The notes beneath the pieces were generated by a model. It did not search any database. It saw only the letters and a list, made by a program, of their open reading frames with translations, and was not told the origin of the DNA. A program made the translations under genes and the position numbers. This document shows positions 54,119-64,000 of a DNA stretch of 64,000 nt, piece by piece. The DNA comes from Echinometra lucunter (lineage: Eukaryota; Echinodermata; Echinoidea; Camarodonta; Echinometridae): the NCBI GenBank assembly GCA_029962745.1, contig CM057154.1:27634269-27698268 (forward strand), written 5' to 3'. Position 1 is the stretch's first letter; each line of letters starts with the position of its first letter.

Positions 54119-57100
54119 TTAATAATAGTTTTGTTTACCCAGGGAAACCTCATCAGCATAATTGCTGTTCTTCCTGAAGGCCCTGCAGTTATTACCCCAG
54201 CAGTTGCCAGGTCCGCATTTACACCCGGGTGGAGAGTGGCAAATGAAGATTAAAGTCTTGCCTAAAGACGTTAGTGACGAGCTGGGATTTGAACCCTCAA
54301 CCCTTAGATGAAGAGTCAAGTGAATGAACCACTATACCACGGCACATACAAAATTTCGGAAAATTTTAATCCCCCCCCCCCCCAAAAAAAAAACCAACAA
54401 CCCAAAACCAAAAACAAAGCAAACCTGTGATACCCCGTTCATCATGTCTACACATATTAGAATAAATATTATTTTCTAAGTGTGCAAGGAGTATTTAGGA
54501 CAACCTTTACTCTTTTCTAGCTAAAGTAGGAAATTTAGTTATTTTTGTTTATTAATGCGTGGAAAACTGAGGGTATAATCATCAACTCACTCACTGAATA
54601 TTCAACTGTTCATAGACACTGTTCGAGAACTGTTTTGCCAAAATCTAAATACTTTTTTTTTTTTTTTAAGTTGTCCCAAAAGACAGCAAAACTTCAAAAA
54701 TCCATAACTTCTTTATTTTTCAATCGATTTTTTATCAAACTTTCAATGTTTTCTTTGAAAATATTTACTCTTTGGCTTGAAATGAATTCTAACTCGGTGT
54801 GGTCTTGCACTTTAATCATTATACGTTACCTTGGTTACGAAGGATGTCAACATCCTTTAACTTAAGCAAACTTCATTCTGATAAGACTATCAACTCAGCT
54901 TAGCTGTCAATGATTACAAATGCATTTTACACCTCATCACCTATTGCTAGCGTTTAAAATCTAAACTTACCGATATCACACATAGGACCGGTATATCCTT
55001 GAGGGCATTTACATGTATACATGTCCCCACCACCATATGGAACACAAATAGCTCCCGTCATACAAGTGTTGCCGCTGCATGGATCGACAGTCACAGCTGC
55101 CATAACAAAACAAAATCAATTACTCAGAAAATTTCATGGTGAAATTGATGTAAATAATTATCTAATAATTATGCGACGGAAGAATTATTCCACTCAACCG
55201 CCCCCTCCCAGTGAGTTGCTTTTAAAAGCTGAAATCATTAGAACAAATCAATCAGGATTTGAGGATAATAAGACCAGTAATAGCATGTCAGGAAATTTGT
55301 GAGGAACACAGTCTGATTGTTGATTAAGACAAAAGCAATAATCGGTCCACTTACACAAATTACACATAGGACCGGTATATCCTTGAGGGCATATGCATGT
55401 GTACTCTCCCCCATCAACATTGGGAACACATGTAGAACCGTTCGTACATTCACTGCCGCTGCATGGATCGACTGTCAGAGCTGCAATAATAACCAAAAAA
55501 AAAAAAAAAAAAAAAATCAATTACCCCGTAAAAGTAAAGTAAATAATTATTTGATGGTTGTTTGGCTGAAAAATTACTCCACTCAACCGCCCCCCTCCAA
55601 GTGCTTTTAAAAAGCTGAAATTATAAGAACAAATTTAAAACAGGTTTTAAGGAAAACAAAACTAGTCAAAAAATGTCAGGAAGTTTGTGAGGACCATGGT
55701 CTGATTGCATTCACTGCCGCTGCAGGGTTCGACTGTCAGAGCTGCATAAAAAAAGAAGGAAATCAACGACCCAGTAAAATTACAGTAAATATATATTTTT
55801 TTAAATTAAAGAGTAACTCCACTACCCCACCCCCCCCCCCCCTCCCCCGAAAAAAAAATCAACCCAAAATAACAAATGAAAAATAAGTGAATAGCTTTTG
55901 GAAAGGTAATTCAGAGAAAGAAATCGAATAGGGTTTGAAAACGATCAGAAACCTAATGAAATGGCATGTAGAAAATTTGTGAAGAAGAAAATCTGTGAAT
56001 TATTCCATCATCAGCTTTTGATGTCATTCCCTCCCTGTTGATTTTTGGCGAAAGAATTACTCCATTCAACCGCCCCCTCCATATAAGTTGCTTATTTTAA
56101 AAGCTGAAATTATAAGAATAAATCAACCAGGTTTGAGGAAAATAAGACTAGCAAGAGAATGTAAGGAAATTTGTGAGGACCATAGTCAGACAAAACAATA
56201 ATCATTACAATGATTCAGACAAAACAATAACTCAGAACTCTTACACAAAGCACATATAGGACCGGTATATCCTTGAGGGCATGTACATGTGTTCTCTCCC
56301 CCATTGTGACCCTGAAGTACGCTCGACAACAGGTCATGTGCGACGTGAATTTCGCATCCCAGGTTCTGAATTTCGCATCCAGGGTCCTGAATTTCGCATC
56401 TCGGGTCCTAAATTTCGCATCCCGGGTCCTGAACTTCGCATCCCAGGTCATGAAATTCACGACCTGCGATGCGAAATTCATGACCCATGGCGCGAAATTT
56501 GCATTCCAAGTCGTGAAATTCACGACCCGTGATGCGAAATTCATGACCTGCGATGCGAAGTTCAGGACCCGGTTTAGGTGAGTAAGGGTGTGTGTGTATA
56601 CTTAAGTGTGAGTTTAACCCCACTCCTCAAACGGATTTACGCCGGTGGCATGTACAAAGAGACACTCCCAAATGTGTGTGATGGACTTCTTCTCATTTTT
56701 CAGAAAATTCTCAGTGATTTCGTCCCTCCCCCTACCTCTTTCACAAAATCTGCCTCTGTGTACATCTCAAATGAAAGGGAGTTACACAAACATTCCTGAC
56801 AAGTTGCTGGAAAGCAAGTTCCAAGTCGGCCGACAAAAATAAGCACTCTGAATACATCCGACAAATAAGATTTTCCAACAAACTGCATAAGACCTTTTCC
56901 CTTTTTGCCCATATAAGAAAGGTGTGAAAACATACAAGTAAAAGCGAGCGGTAAAAGAAGGAAGAGATAAAGAATAAAAGGGAGAAATAGAATTTCTCTG
57001 GACATTATGGTGAATTAAACTATGAAATCATGTTTAGTAAAAAGGAAACACCTACATGTACGTTCACAAAAGTTTCCTTCGAATCCATCAGCACACTCGC

Positions 57101-57320
57101 AAAGGAACACACCAAGAAGAGATACACATTTTGCCCCATTCATGCACGGGCCTGAAAAACACGGGTCGCCAGGCACTGAAAATAATTTTTTGCAAATATA
57201 TAAGAGAATAAAATCGTTATGTTGATAGAAATGATAACGATGGTTTTGCTTATAATAATGATGATGAGGATGATGATGAGGATGATGATGAGGATGATGA
57301 TGATGATGATGATAATAATG

Positions 57321-57380
<60 letters not shown>

Positions 57381-59379
57381 GTGATGAGGAAGAGGAGGAG
57401 GAGGATGATGATGATGTTGATGATGATGATGATAAAGTGATAATGACATTAACAATGATAACAGAGTAATTATGATAATAAAGATAATACTAATGAAAAA
57501 TACCGTAGATTATAGTAATGCTACAGGTTTTCCCGGTCAATTTCATGATTTTGAAGTTCATATTCCGAGCATTCAATTTCCCGCATTTCACGCTCGCAGC
57601 TCTGAAGCTGCTTTCAAATTCAAATTGGGTCATTCAGATTCACTATCCGAACAATCAATTGTTCATTTGGATCATTCAAATTAAAAGTAGGAGCATGCTT
57701 TTTGATAAATGGGCAATCAAATTCATTTCAAGCCGGGTAATGCATGCATGAACGTGCTACATGTGTTCCCTATAATGGCCCTGAAGTACGCTCGAAAACA
57801 GGTCATGTGCGACGTGAATTTCGCATCCCAGGTCCTGATTTTCGCATCCCGGGTCCTGAATTTCGCATCCCGGGTTCTGAACTTCGCATCCCAGGTCATG
57901 CAATTCACGACCTGCGATGCGAAATTCATGACCAATGGCGCGAACTTTGCATTCCAAGTCGTGAAATTCATGACCCGCGATGCGAAATTCATGACCTGCG
58001 ATGCGAAGTTCAGGACCCGGGCTGCGAAGTTCAGGACCCGGGATGCGAAATTCAGGACCTAGGATGCGAAATTCACGTCGCACATGACCTGTTGTCGAGC
58101 GTACTTCAGGGCCATTATATAGGGAACACATGTAGCACCGTTCATGCATGCATTACCCTCTGCAGGGATCGACTGTCGAACTTGCATCTAAAAAGGAAAA
58201 CGACTCAGTAAAATTACAGAACAATAATTTTAACTGAAGAATTATTCCACTACTCTCCCCCCCCCCCCAAAAAAAAAAAAAATCCCTAAAAAAATAACAA
58301 ATAAAAAAAACCAAGTGAATAGCTTTTGGAAAGATAATTCAGAGGAAGAAATCGAATAAGGTTTGAAAATGATCAGAAACCTGCTGGAATGGCATGTGGC
58401 AAATTTGTGAAGAAGAAAATCTGATGAATAAAAGTGAAATATTCCGTCATTACTTTTGATGTCATTCTCTCCCTATACTGATCAATCATTTTCAACAGTT
58501 TAATATACTATTTTTTCTATTTTATCCCCACTTTGATACACTGATCTCCCCATGCCTGTGCCAACATTTCAAAAATGAATGTTGTTGACTAGATCTTTTT
58601 AAAAAATGTATTTTCTTCCACAGGAATTTTAAACAAGTTCGAAAATCTTAGTACTCAACCTTTTTAAAAAGCTTTAATTTAAAAAGCTTCTCATTTTACA
58701 TAGATAAATGCCTGTCGAGCATTGGTGCATACATCCAGAAACATCTTACGATTGATACCAATCGGTTAATAATGGGAAGGGGGAGAGAGAGAGAGATTGA
58801 ATCTTCTCCTCAATCTTCTCATCAACCAAATTTTGTGCAGAAATGCAGAAAAATCGCATGATTATGAATTCATGAGAACTAATTACTCTGATTCTGGCAT
58901 GTAAGACCCGTATATCCGGGTTCGCAGATACACTCAAGTCCGGCACCCTGCAAGCTCGCACATGTCCCATGATTGTTACACATTTCCACTCCAGCAAAGA
59001 GGGCCTTGCACGCATCTGCAAAATATCAAGGAATAATATATAGATAAAAGTGCAAGAAATAAACAAAGATTGCAATTTAGGAGAAGCTATGTGCGATGAC
59101 ATTTAAGAATGAAGATACTATTTAAAAAAAAAGAAATAGAGTCTAAGATATGTCATGCATGAGTGAACAAATAAAAGTTTAGGTCTCAAAAAATATATGG
59201 AATAAAAGAGAGCAAAATGGTAATTTCAGTTAATGTAACAATCCACGTAAAGTGGATGAAATGAGAAATGATGGAGATGAAACATAACACATCCGCATGT
59301 CCACATGCACACCCTAAACCCACACTTCTTTTAAAGTTCCACTCACGAGTTAATACACCCGCTCCCAACGGACCACGCA

Positions 59380-59426
<47 letters not shown>

Positions 59427-59581
59427 CACACACACTAACCCACAGATCTTATGGCCGTCTGTTCACACTAGCAAAATATGAACAACTGTTGACTAAATTG
59501 GCTTTGGCCTCAAGTATGTCAAAATCATGAAATGATCATTTTGTCAAAAAGAAGAAAATGGATTATTGATCAGTAAACATA

Positions 59582-59637
<56 letters not shown>

Positions 59638-59652
59638 TATATACTGAAAGAA

Positions 59653-59687
<35 letters not shown>

Positions 59688-60257
59688 ACAATAAATTATT
59701 GAGAGAATAATAGCGTAGCATGAATCAAAATTCCCCAGAGCTGTCCTACCATTTTGGAAATTTTTGCAAAGGTTGAAAAAATGTCTCCGCCGGGAATCGA
59801 ACCCGGACCTTTGGCTATGAACGCCAATGCCTTAACCACTAGATCACGGAGACGGGCCAGTGGTTTCGGCGACTCCAAATTCGCTTAACCGACAGAGAGA
59901 CAAATCTTCAACCCTCACTAATTAATTCCTTTATCGGTGGCAGATGAGTTTCTAACCATGCCCTGCCGCACACCTCAGCTGGATCCGAGCGAATGCTTTA
60001 GGATACAAGTATATGTTGGAATAATTAACATTTGTGATCAGGTAACATATACAACAGTGGTTAAGGCATTGGCGTTCTAAGCCAGTGACCCGGGTTCGAT
60101 TCCCGACGGAAACATTTTTTCAACCTTTGCAAAAATTTCCAAAATGGTAGGACAGCTCTGGGGAACTTTGATTCATGCTACGCTATTATTCTCTCAATTG
60201 TCTCACATGTATTTATTTCCACGAGAGTTGCCAAAGCTGTTGTATATGTTACCTGAT

Positions 60258-60333
<76 letters not shown>

Positions 60334-60734
60334 TGATCCGAAAAAAGGGGTTTGCGAAGAGGGCCGTTGCAAGACTATATACTACTAATAATCAGGACTA
60401 AGCTTTCGGGCACCTGCCCTTCATCAGGATCTTCCCGATTTTGGTATGAGTATTCTAATTTATTGTGTGTTGCTAGTATGCGTTTGCTAGTGCCCTGATG
60501 AAGGGCCGGTGCTCGAAAGCTTGGTCCTCAATATTGATGGTATATATAGTTTGCAACGGCCCTCTTCGTAAACCCTTTTTTTCGGATCACGCATATAATA
60601 TGACGGAGAACCGCAAACGTTCATCACTAAGACTGATCACAATTATATTTGTTTATTCTCCCATTTTCATTTCTTTCAATGTTTATTATTTACAAGGGAG
60701 TTGCCAAAGTTGTTTGCATTTGTCAAATTTCTTT

Positions 60735-60768
<34 letters not shown>

Positions 60769-60778
60769 CGAGGGGACA

Positions 60779-60865
<87 letters not shown>

Positions 60866-61574
60866 CATTTGATATATTGTTTAGTGAGGGGGTTGTTGCT
60901 TATTACTAGTATTGAGAATCACTGAATGGGGTTCTTCACTTACCAGTGTAATAAAGGAGGTTGACATACTTTAGTTTATCATTTTGTTTAGGCTTCTCGC
61001 TTCCGACCACACTAGCTACTGGCGACCATATCTGTGCAGTGTTCCATTTTCCTGCACATAATTAATATTGTCGCCAATATATGGAGGGGAAAAAAGCGCT
61101 AATCGTCGCTGGCGATAAGATGCCCTACAACTCGCTGAACTCCGAAACCATAATGCATGCATGACCATCCAATGAACATACGACTACACCAAACACCCAC
61201 GTACGTGCACATACCCACACTCTGACACTCCCACACACGCATCTATGACCGTCTCTCGGATTACAGCTCAGATGGAATATTAAAAGAGATCAGCGAAAAT
61301 TTGAACGAAATCAGACACGGATTCAATTAAAAAAAGTTATGGCTATATGAAATTTTCTGTATGACAATTTTTGACACTACCGTAGCTATTGATGACATCA
61401 TTTTTATCATCACACACCAAACCCGCTTTCCACACATTTGCACAATCACGTACCTTCAACCCATTTTCTGCAACAAAAACAACAGAAAAAAAAACAGGTG
61501 TCAAACTCGTTAGATTTTCTCGTCGTCCGTACATGAGTTTGTGCCAAAACAAGACTGATTTTTATATCTCTTAA

Positions 61575-61621
<47 letters not shown>

Positions 61622-62969
61622 TCTTCTTCTATACCTATCCGTTCCCTGCTCCATCAAACAAAAAATTAAAAATCTGTATTGACCTACGATGGTCATGATC
61701 ACGCATGGTGGTTAAACGATGCAAATACTACATTAATATACATAAGTGCAATGAAACAGTATGGGTAATCAGATAATAAGTGAAAATATGTTTCTATAAG
61801 CCAGTATGATTGGCCTAACAGTATGAATATGTGTATAGGTACAATGTACGTCCATATTGTAATAAAACTGTAAGCTAAAGCGCTATTAAAAAGCTTAAAC
61901 TTATTTGTGTTAACATTTTGGGAAAACAATGTTGTGTGCATTAAAGTGAGATTACCCTTTTCCTGTTTTACTTCTTGTAAACGAATGTAAACACTAAATT
62001 TTTCATTTCGTAAACTACATGTTTCTTTTCTTATGAAACTAATTAGCACTAACCTGGAATTGGTGATGACGTCATATTTACCCAGAATGTCGCGTAATCT
62101 CGTACAAAAGTAGCCCTGGATACACACAAACATTTCAAACAAGAAATACAATTTAGAAAGTTTTTCCCTTTTGCAAAGGTTTTACCAAAAATAAAGATAA
62201 ATTGATTCGGTTATTACCAATTTTAATGAAGTTATGTAGTGCTTTCTCTTTAGCTAAAAAACCCTTTCACCAAAGCCACATTGATTTCATGAGCAGATAA
62301 GATACAAGCCCAAAAGCTTAAAATGATACTATCTTTTTTTTTTCCAAATGGGCGGATTTGGGGGAGCTATCCGTTCATGGATTTCTCTTCTGTGACTTCG
62401 TAATCAGAAGGCATAATCATGATAGCGCCTTACACGTACAGAATAGTTCCAGGAAATCCCGGCTTCAAACACGATTCAGCAATAGTACCCCCTCCCGTAA
62501 GGCATTACTCTTGAAGAACCAATTTCCTCGAATAAACTTAAAGCTGTTCAGTTGTGTTTGCATATCTGCAGTCATTCAAAATAAATCCAGGCTAATTCGA
62601 ATATTGATATTAATTTTTATCTCTAAAATACGCAATTCAAATATACGTGTTTATACTTTTATCTGAAAGGCGACATGTTTTAGAAAGGTTTTGAAATTTA
62701 AAGATCTTGTGCATTTCCGAATATTTACGCAACATATATATCGGGTCCTCCAATATTGGGCGGGGTCCAAGTGAAGGTATTCGTCAACCCTTTCACGTTG
62801 CCATTCCGATGGGTGACGGCGGTGTCGGTCTGGTCACCGCATGATACTGTCTGGAAGTTGGTCGAATCCGAGACTGACCACGTACCGAGTATCTCGTGTG
62901 TAACCGCCTCACGCATTAGAAGGAGAATGCCTTTCAATCCTCCGCTAGATTGAGACGTGCTGATCGTGA
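53764..62969 (-). CDS. gene B: Reeler and EGF membrane-anchored protein, 5' end outside window
   Basis: Paralogue of gene A in the same orientation. Exons found: Reeler core (62729-62969), Reeler end (62054-62115), EGF modules at 58887, 57056, 55355 and 54971, and a terminal exon 53764-53897 with a short Thr/Pro stalk and a hydrophobic C-terminus. Splice phases match gene A exactly; with a first exon of gene A's length the frame would close at 387 residues. It has four intact EGF modules against fourteen and no cytoplasmic tail beyond about six residues, so it may be GPI-linked or held by a short helix. Three EGF exon remnants lie between the intact ones. Confidence 0.8.
53990..54350 (-). repeat. 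tRNA-derived SINE with (TTA)n tail in gene B intron
   Basis: Minus strand: GTGCCGTGGTATAGTGGTTC (A box), GGGTTGAGGGTTCAAATCCC (B box), body GGCAAGACTTTAATC and CAGGGCCTTCAGGAAGA, end TTTCCCTGGGTAAAC, then a long TTA repeat (54000-54120). Best-preserved SINE of this family here. Confidence 0.85.
54971..55096 (-). CDS. gene B EGF module 4
   Basis: VTVDPCSGNTCMTGAIC, then YTCKCPQGYTGPMC; six cysteines, 126 bases, acceptor TTATGGCAG, donor G/GTAAGT. Recent duplicate of module 3, introns included. Confidence 0.92.
55355..55480 (-). CDS. gene B EGF module 3
   Basis: LTVDPCSGSECTNGSTC, then YTCICPQGYTGPMC; six cysteines, 126 bases, acceptor TTATTGCAG, donor T/GTAAGT, phase 1-1. Confidence 0.92.
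55708..55741 (-). pseudogene. 5' fragment of an EGF exon
   Basis: After acceptor TTATGCAG only LTVEPCSGSEC remains, then intron-like sequence follows. Another partial copy from the tandem EGF-intron duplication. Confidence 0.8.
56245..56304 (-). pseudogene. 3' half of an EGF exon
   Basis: NTCTCPQGYTGPIC-like end of an EGF exon with a GTAAGA donor, cut at 56304 by the 21-bp unit element. Together with the 5' half at 58112-58180 it may be one exon split by a 1.8-kb insertion. Confidence 0.8.
56304..56577. repeat. second copy of the 21-bp unit element, one arm truncated
   Basis: CCCTGAAGTACGCTCGACAACAGGTCATGTG... then about five forward 21-bp units and five inverse ones, ending at GTTCAGGACCCGG without the closing arm. 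It cuts an EGF exon at 56304. Confidence 0.85.
56650..57055 (-). other. gene B intron: empty-site counterpart of the gene A insertion
   Basis: TTTTTGCCCATATA runs straight into AGAAAGGTGTGAAAACA at about 56915, where gene A has the 3-kb TIR insertion 31671-34717. Confidence 0.85.
57056..57175 (-). CDS. gene B EGF module 2
   Basis: VPGDPCFSGPCMNGAKC, then LCECADGFEGNFC; 120 bases, donor GTAGGT, phase 1-1. Differs from gene A module 13 (34873-34992) at a handful of residues, and the flanking introns are paralogous. Confidence 0.92.
57219..57440. repeat. GAT/AAT/GAG trinucleotide microsatellite
   Basis: ATGATG, GATGAG and AATAAT repeats in the intron upstream of the EGF module; the matching gene A intron has a shorter array at 35070-35140. 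Confidence 0.9.
57524..57734. mobile_element. truncated TAGGTTTTCCCGG TIR element
   Basis: CAGGTTTTCCCGGTCAATTT starts a 210-bp copy of the ATTCAAATTC-rich end, broken at the hairpin element. It interrupts intron sequence that is continuous in gene A near 35240. Confidence 0.75.
57735..58158. repeat. 424-bp inverted-repeat element made of 21-bp units, with EGF fragment in its arms
   Basis: Left arm GGGTAATGCATGCATGAAC...GGCCCTGAAGTACGCTCG and right arm are reverse complements over about 100 bases. Between them are units of GAATTTCGCATCCCGGGTCCT (forward) and their inverse. The outer 35 bases of each arm are EGF-exon sequence (see 58112-58180), so part of the exon appears in both orientations. 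Open frames on both strands reflect the 21-bp unit (7-residue repeats), not a gene. Confidence 0.85.
58112..58180 (-). pseudogene. 5' half of an EGF exon, frameshifted
   Basis: VDPC is readable, then an extra base shifts the frame and gives a stop before the NACMNGATC-like part. The acceptor is AAG instead of CAG. The fragment is cut by, and partly included in the arm of, the hairpin element 57735-58158. Confidence 0.8.
58181..58886 (-). other. gene B intron
   Basis: First 260 bases belong to the duplicated EGF intron; the rest is AT-rich with a GAGAGA patch at 58778-58795. Confidence 0.6.
58887..59015 (-). CDS. gene B EGF module 1
   Basis: DACKALFAGVEMCNNHGTC, then ECICEPGYTGLTC: six cysteines with a longer first loop, 129 bases, acceptor ATTTTGCAG, donor A/GTAATT, phase 1-1. 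No close counterpart in gene A. Confidence 0.88.
59383..59700. repeat. (CA)n, (TA)n and (TG)n microsatellites
   Basis: (CA)n at 59389-59424, (TA)n at 59580-59630 and (GT)n at 59662-59688, all in the large gene B intron before EGF module 1. Confidence 0.95.
59700..60330. repeat. second head-to-head pair of (TA)n-tailed tRNA SINEs
   Basis: A minus-strand copy (59700-59900, head 59783-59853, anticodon-position TCA) and a plus-strand partial copy (60058-60330) face each other, again with (TA)n at both outer ends. Confidence 0.75.
60329..60596. mobile_element. MITE with GCGTGATCCGAAAAAA ends and CTGATGA...GAAA cores
   Basis: GCGTGATCCGAAAAAAGGGG and its inverse CCCTTTTTTTCGGATCACGC bound 268 bases flanked by TA. 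Both arms continue with GAGGGCCGTTGCAA. Each arm carries CTGATGAAGGGC and CGAAAGCTT (60495-60518 plus; 60404-60427 minus). Confidence 0.85.
60597..62053 (-). other. gene B intron, 5' part
   Basis: A further SINE-tail fragment (TTTACAAGGGAGTTGCCAAA) with (TA)n and (TC)n runs at 60738-60862, and a (TC)n run at 61578-61618. Otherwise AT-rich; no gene. Confidence 0.6.
62054..62115 (-). CDS. gene B exon 3: end of Reeler domain
   Basis: ATFVRDYATFWVNMTSSPIP in 62 bases, acceptor TGTATCCAG, donor GTTAGT. Thirteen of 20 residues match gene A. Confidence 0.9.
62729..62969 (-). CDS. gene B exon 2: Reeler domain core
   Basis: VTISTSQSSGGLKGILLLMR, then GTWSVSDSTNFQTVSC, AVTHRN and FTWTPP. Acceptor GTATTCCCAG, donor GTAAAT, 241 bases (gene A: 238). 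Position and phase are the same as in gene A. Confidence 0.93.
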
Positions 62970-63361
62970 CTGGGAATACGAAAGTAAGTTCAATGGTTTC
63001 ATTAAAATACATACTTCTTCCGTCGAGAGACAAAATAACGTTTATTCTGTGAAATCATCCTTGACTGTGCACAGGAAGACGATTTTTACTATAACAATTA
63101 AAATAACAAAATATATAAAACAGAAGTAGTACATGTCATTGATCGCACTAAAAGTATACTCGAATATAATACCGGAACATCATGAACATTGTAAATTGGA
63201 AAGTATCGAAAATGGAATCATTAATACATTATTTAGTATATCCAAAAACGACGTGAGTTATTATGTCTAGTGAAATGTAACAATTAAGCTTTGGATGCAT
63301 GTGATAGAAAAAATAATTCTCTAAATAAAACTGATTCATACTCAAATGTAATATACTCATA

Positions 63362-63612
63362 ATATAAGACAGGGGCGGTGCTAATGGGGGCAAAGGGCGA
63401 ATGCCCCCTATGATATTTCAAGTGATAACAAAAAGAGGAGAAAAAGAAGGAAAACGAGGAGGAAGAAGAAAGAAGAGGGTGGAGAAAGAGAGGTTTTGAG
63501 CTTGCAACTACATAATACCGCTATTTGTTCATTTAAAACGCCAATAAATTCACCTATGGGTCATCTTGCCCCCCCCCCATCAAAGTTCCCTGGCGCCGCC
63601 TCTGATATAAGA
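63362..63612. mobile_element. hAT-like MITE with 8-bp duplication ATATAAGA
   Basis: CAGGGGCGGTGCTAATGGGGG (63370) and the inverse CAGAGGCGGCGCCAGGG (to 63604) are bounded by ATATAAGA on both sides. Inside is a GA-rich tract (63435-63490). Confidence 0.9.
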
Positions 63613-63793
63613 TACCAAAAGGCTTCAAGCAGATAAACAAAAAGCTTTCCAGACTTAGTTTGTACATTTCACTAGAGCTATCAACAATATTTTGTGAATT
63701 ATTTCTACTTAGAAAAATTATCAGCACTGTCACTTAAAATCTCTATCATCAGATAATGTTAAATACGTACAGTACGTACGATGAACGTACAGT

Positions 63794-64000
63794 TATAGAC
63801 CAATTTCACCTCCGGTTTATGTATTTGGCCCTCTATCGGCGACGCCATTGCTGCGGTGGGCAAGCGCGCTGACCGCGATTGGCTCTGTGTACAAAATGAA
63901 TGTAAGATATGAGATATGCCCCGATATTGTTCCATTTATTTTATTCTAGATCAATAAAATAAAGCATGGATACATGGGTAGATGAGGTAGGACAATGGTC
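63794..64000. mobile_element. left end of a TATAGACCAATTTCAC TIR element, continues beyond window
   Basis: Matches 48982-49195 nearly base for base and in the same orientation. It lies upstream of gene B exon 2, as the first copy lies in intron 1 of gene A. Confidence 0.85.

Larger units (their letters stand above)
55097..56244. repeat. tandemly duplicated EGF introns
   Basis: AAGAATTATTCCACTCAACCGC, GCTTTTAAAAGCTGAAAT and GTCAGGAAATTTGTGAGGA recur at about 55180-55310, 55570-55700 and 56050-56190, with a partial copy at 58215-58440. The EGF exon and its intron were duplicated as a unit. Confidence 0.85.

Overview
This window is animal nuclear DNA: spliceosomal introns with GT/AG borders, single-exon EGF domains, tRNA-derived SINEs, many short terminal-inverted-repeat (TIR) elements and microsatellites, AT-rich throughout, with one 500-base assembly gap (11001-11500). 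The protein types (a Gal3-O-sulfotransferase and Reeler plus EGF-array membrane proteins) and the repeat style suggest a marine invertebrate deuterostome, most likely an echinoderm such as a sea urchin. That assignment is inference; no marker gene fixes the species.

Layout. 1-7.8 kb has no gene and holds a TACATC-type tandem array, a head-to-head pair of tRNA-derived SINEs, foldback elements and an hAT-like element. 7803-19129 (+) is a two-exon galactose-3-O-sulfotransferase gene of 422 residues, whose 10-kb intron is filled with TIR elements and the gap. 19.1-27.0 kb is intergenic repeat DNA. 27018-50230 (-) is gene A: signal peptide, Reeler domain, about 14 intact EGF modules, Ser/Thr-rich stalk, transmembrane helix and short cytoplasmic tail. 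53764 to beyond the right edge (-) is gene B, a head-to-tail paralogue with Reeler domain, four intact EGF modules and a short stalk with a hydrophobic C-terminus; its first exon lies outside the window.

The exons of A and B were built by hand from splice sites and phase. Exon 1 to exon 2 is phase 1, exon 2 to exon 3 is phase 2, and every EGF exon is symmetric phase 1-1, so modules can be gained or lost without a frameshift. Summing the intact exons of gene A gives 2598 bases, a complete frame. Gene A's array is built from repeats of a three-exon unit of about 1.23 kb, two of them nearly identical. At least six EGF exon remnants and one intact-looking exon with a one-base deletion at its donor show that the array is still turning over.

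The most unusual items are: (1) the tandem Reeler-EGF pair with different C-terminal anchors; (2) a 424-bp hairpin element built of 21-bp self-complementary units whose arms carry a piece of a gene B EGF exon; (3) a paralogous empty site in gene B that dates a 3-kb TIR insertion in gene A; (4) hAT-like elements with clear 8-bp target duplications carrying a phased GAGCGAGCGAAGCGAGC motif; (5) a MITE with hammerhead-like CTGATGA...GAAA cores in both arms. No known defence system, CRISPR array or viral gene was found.
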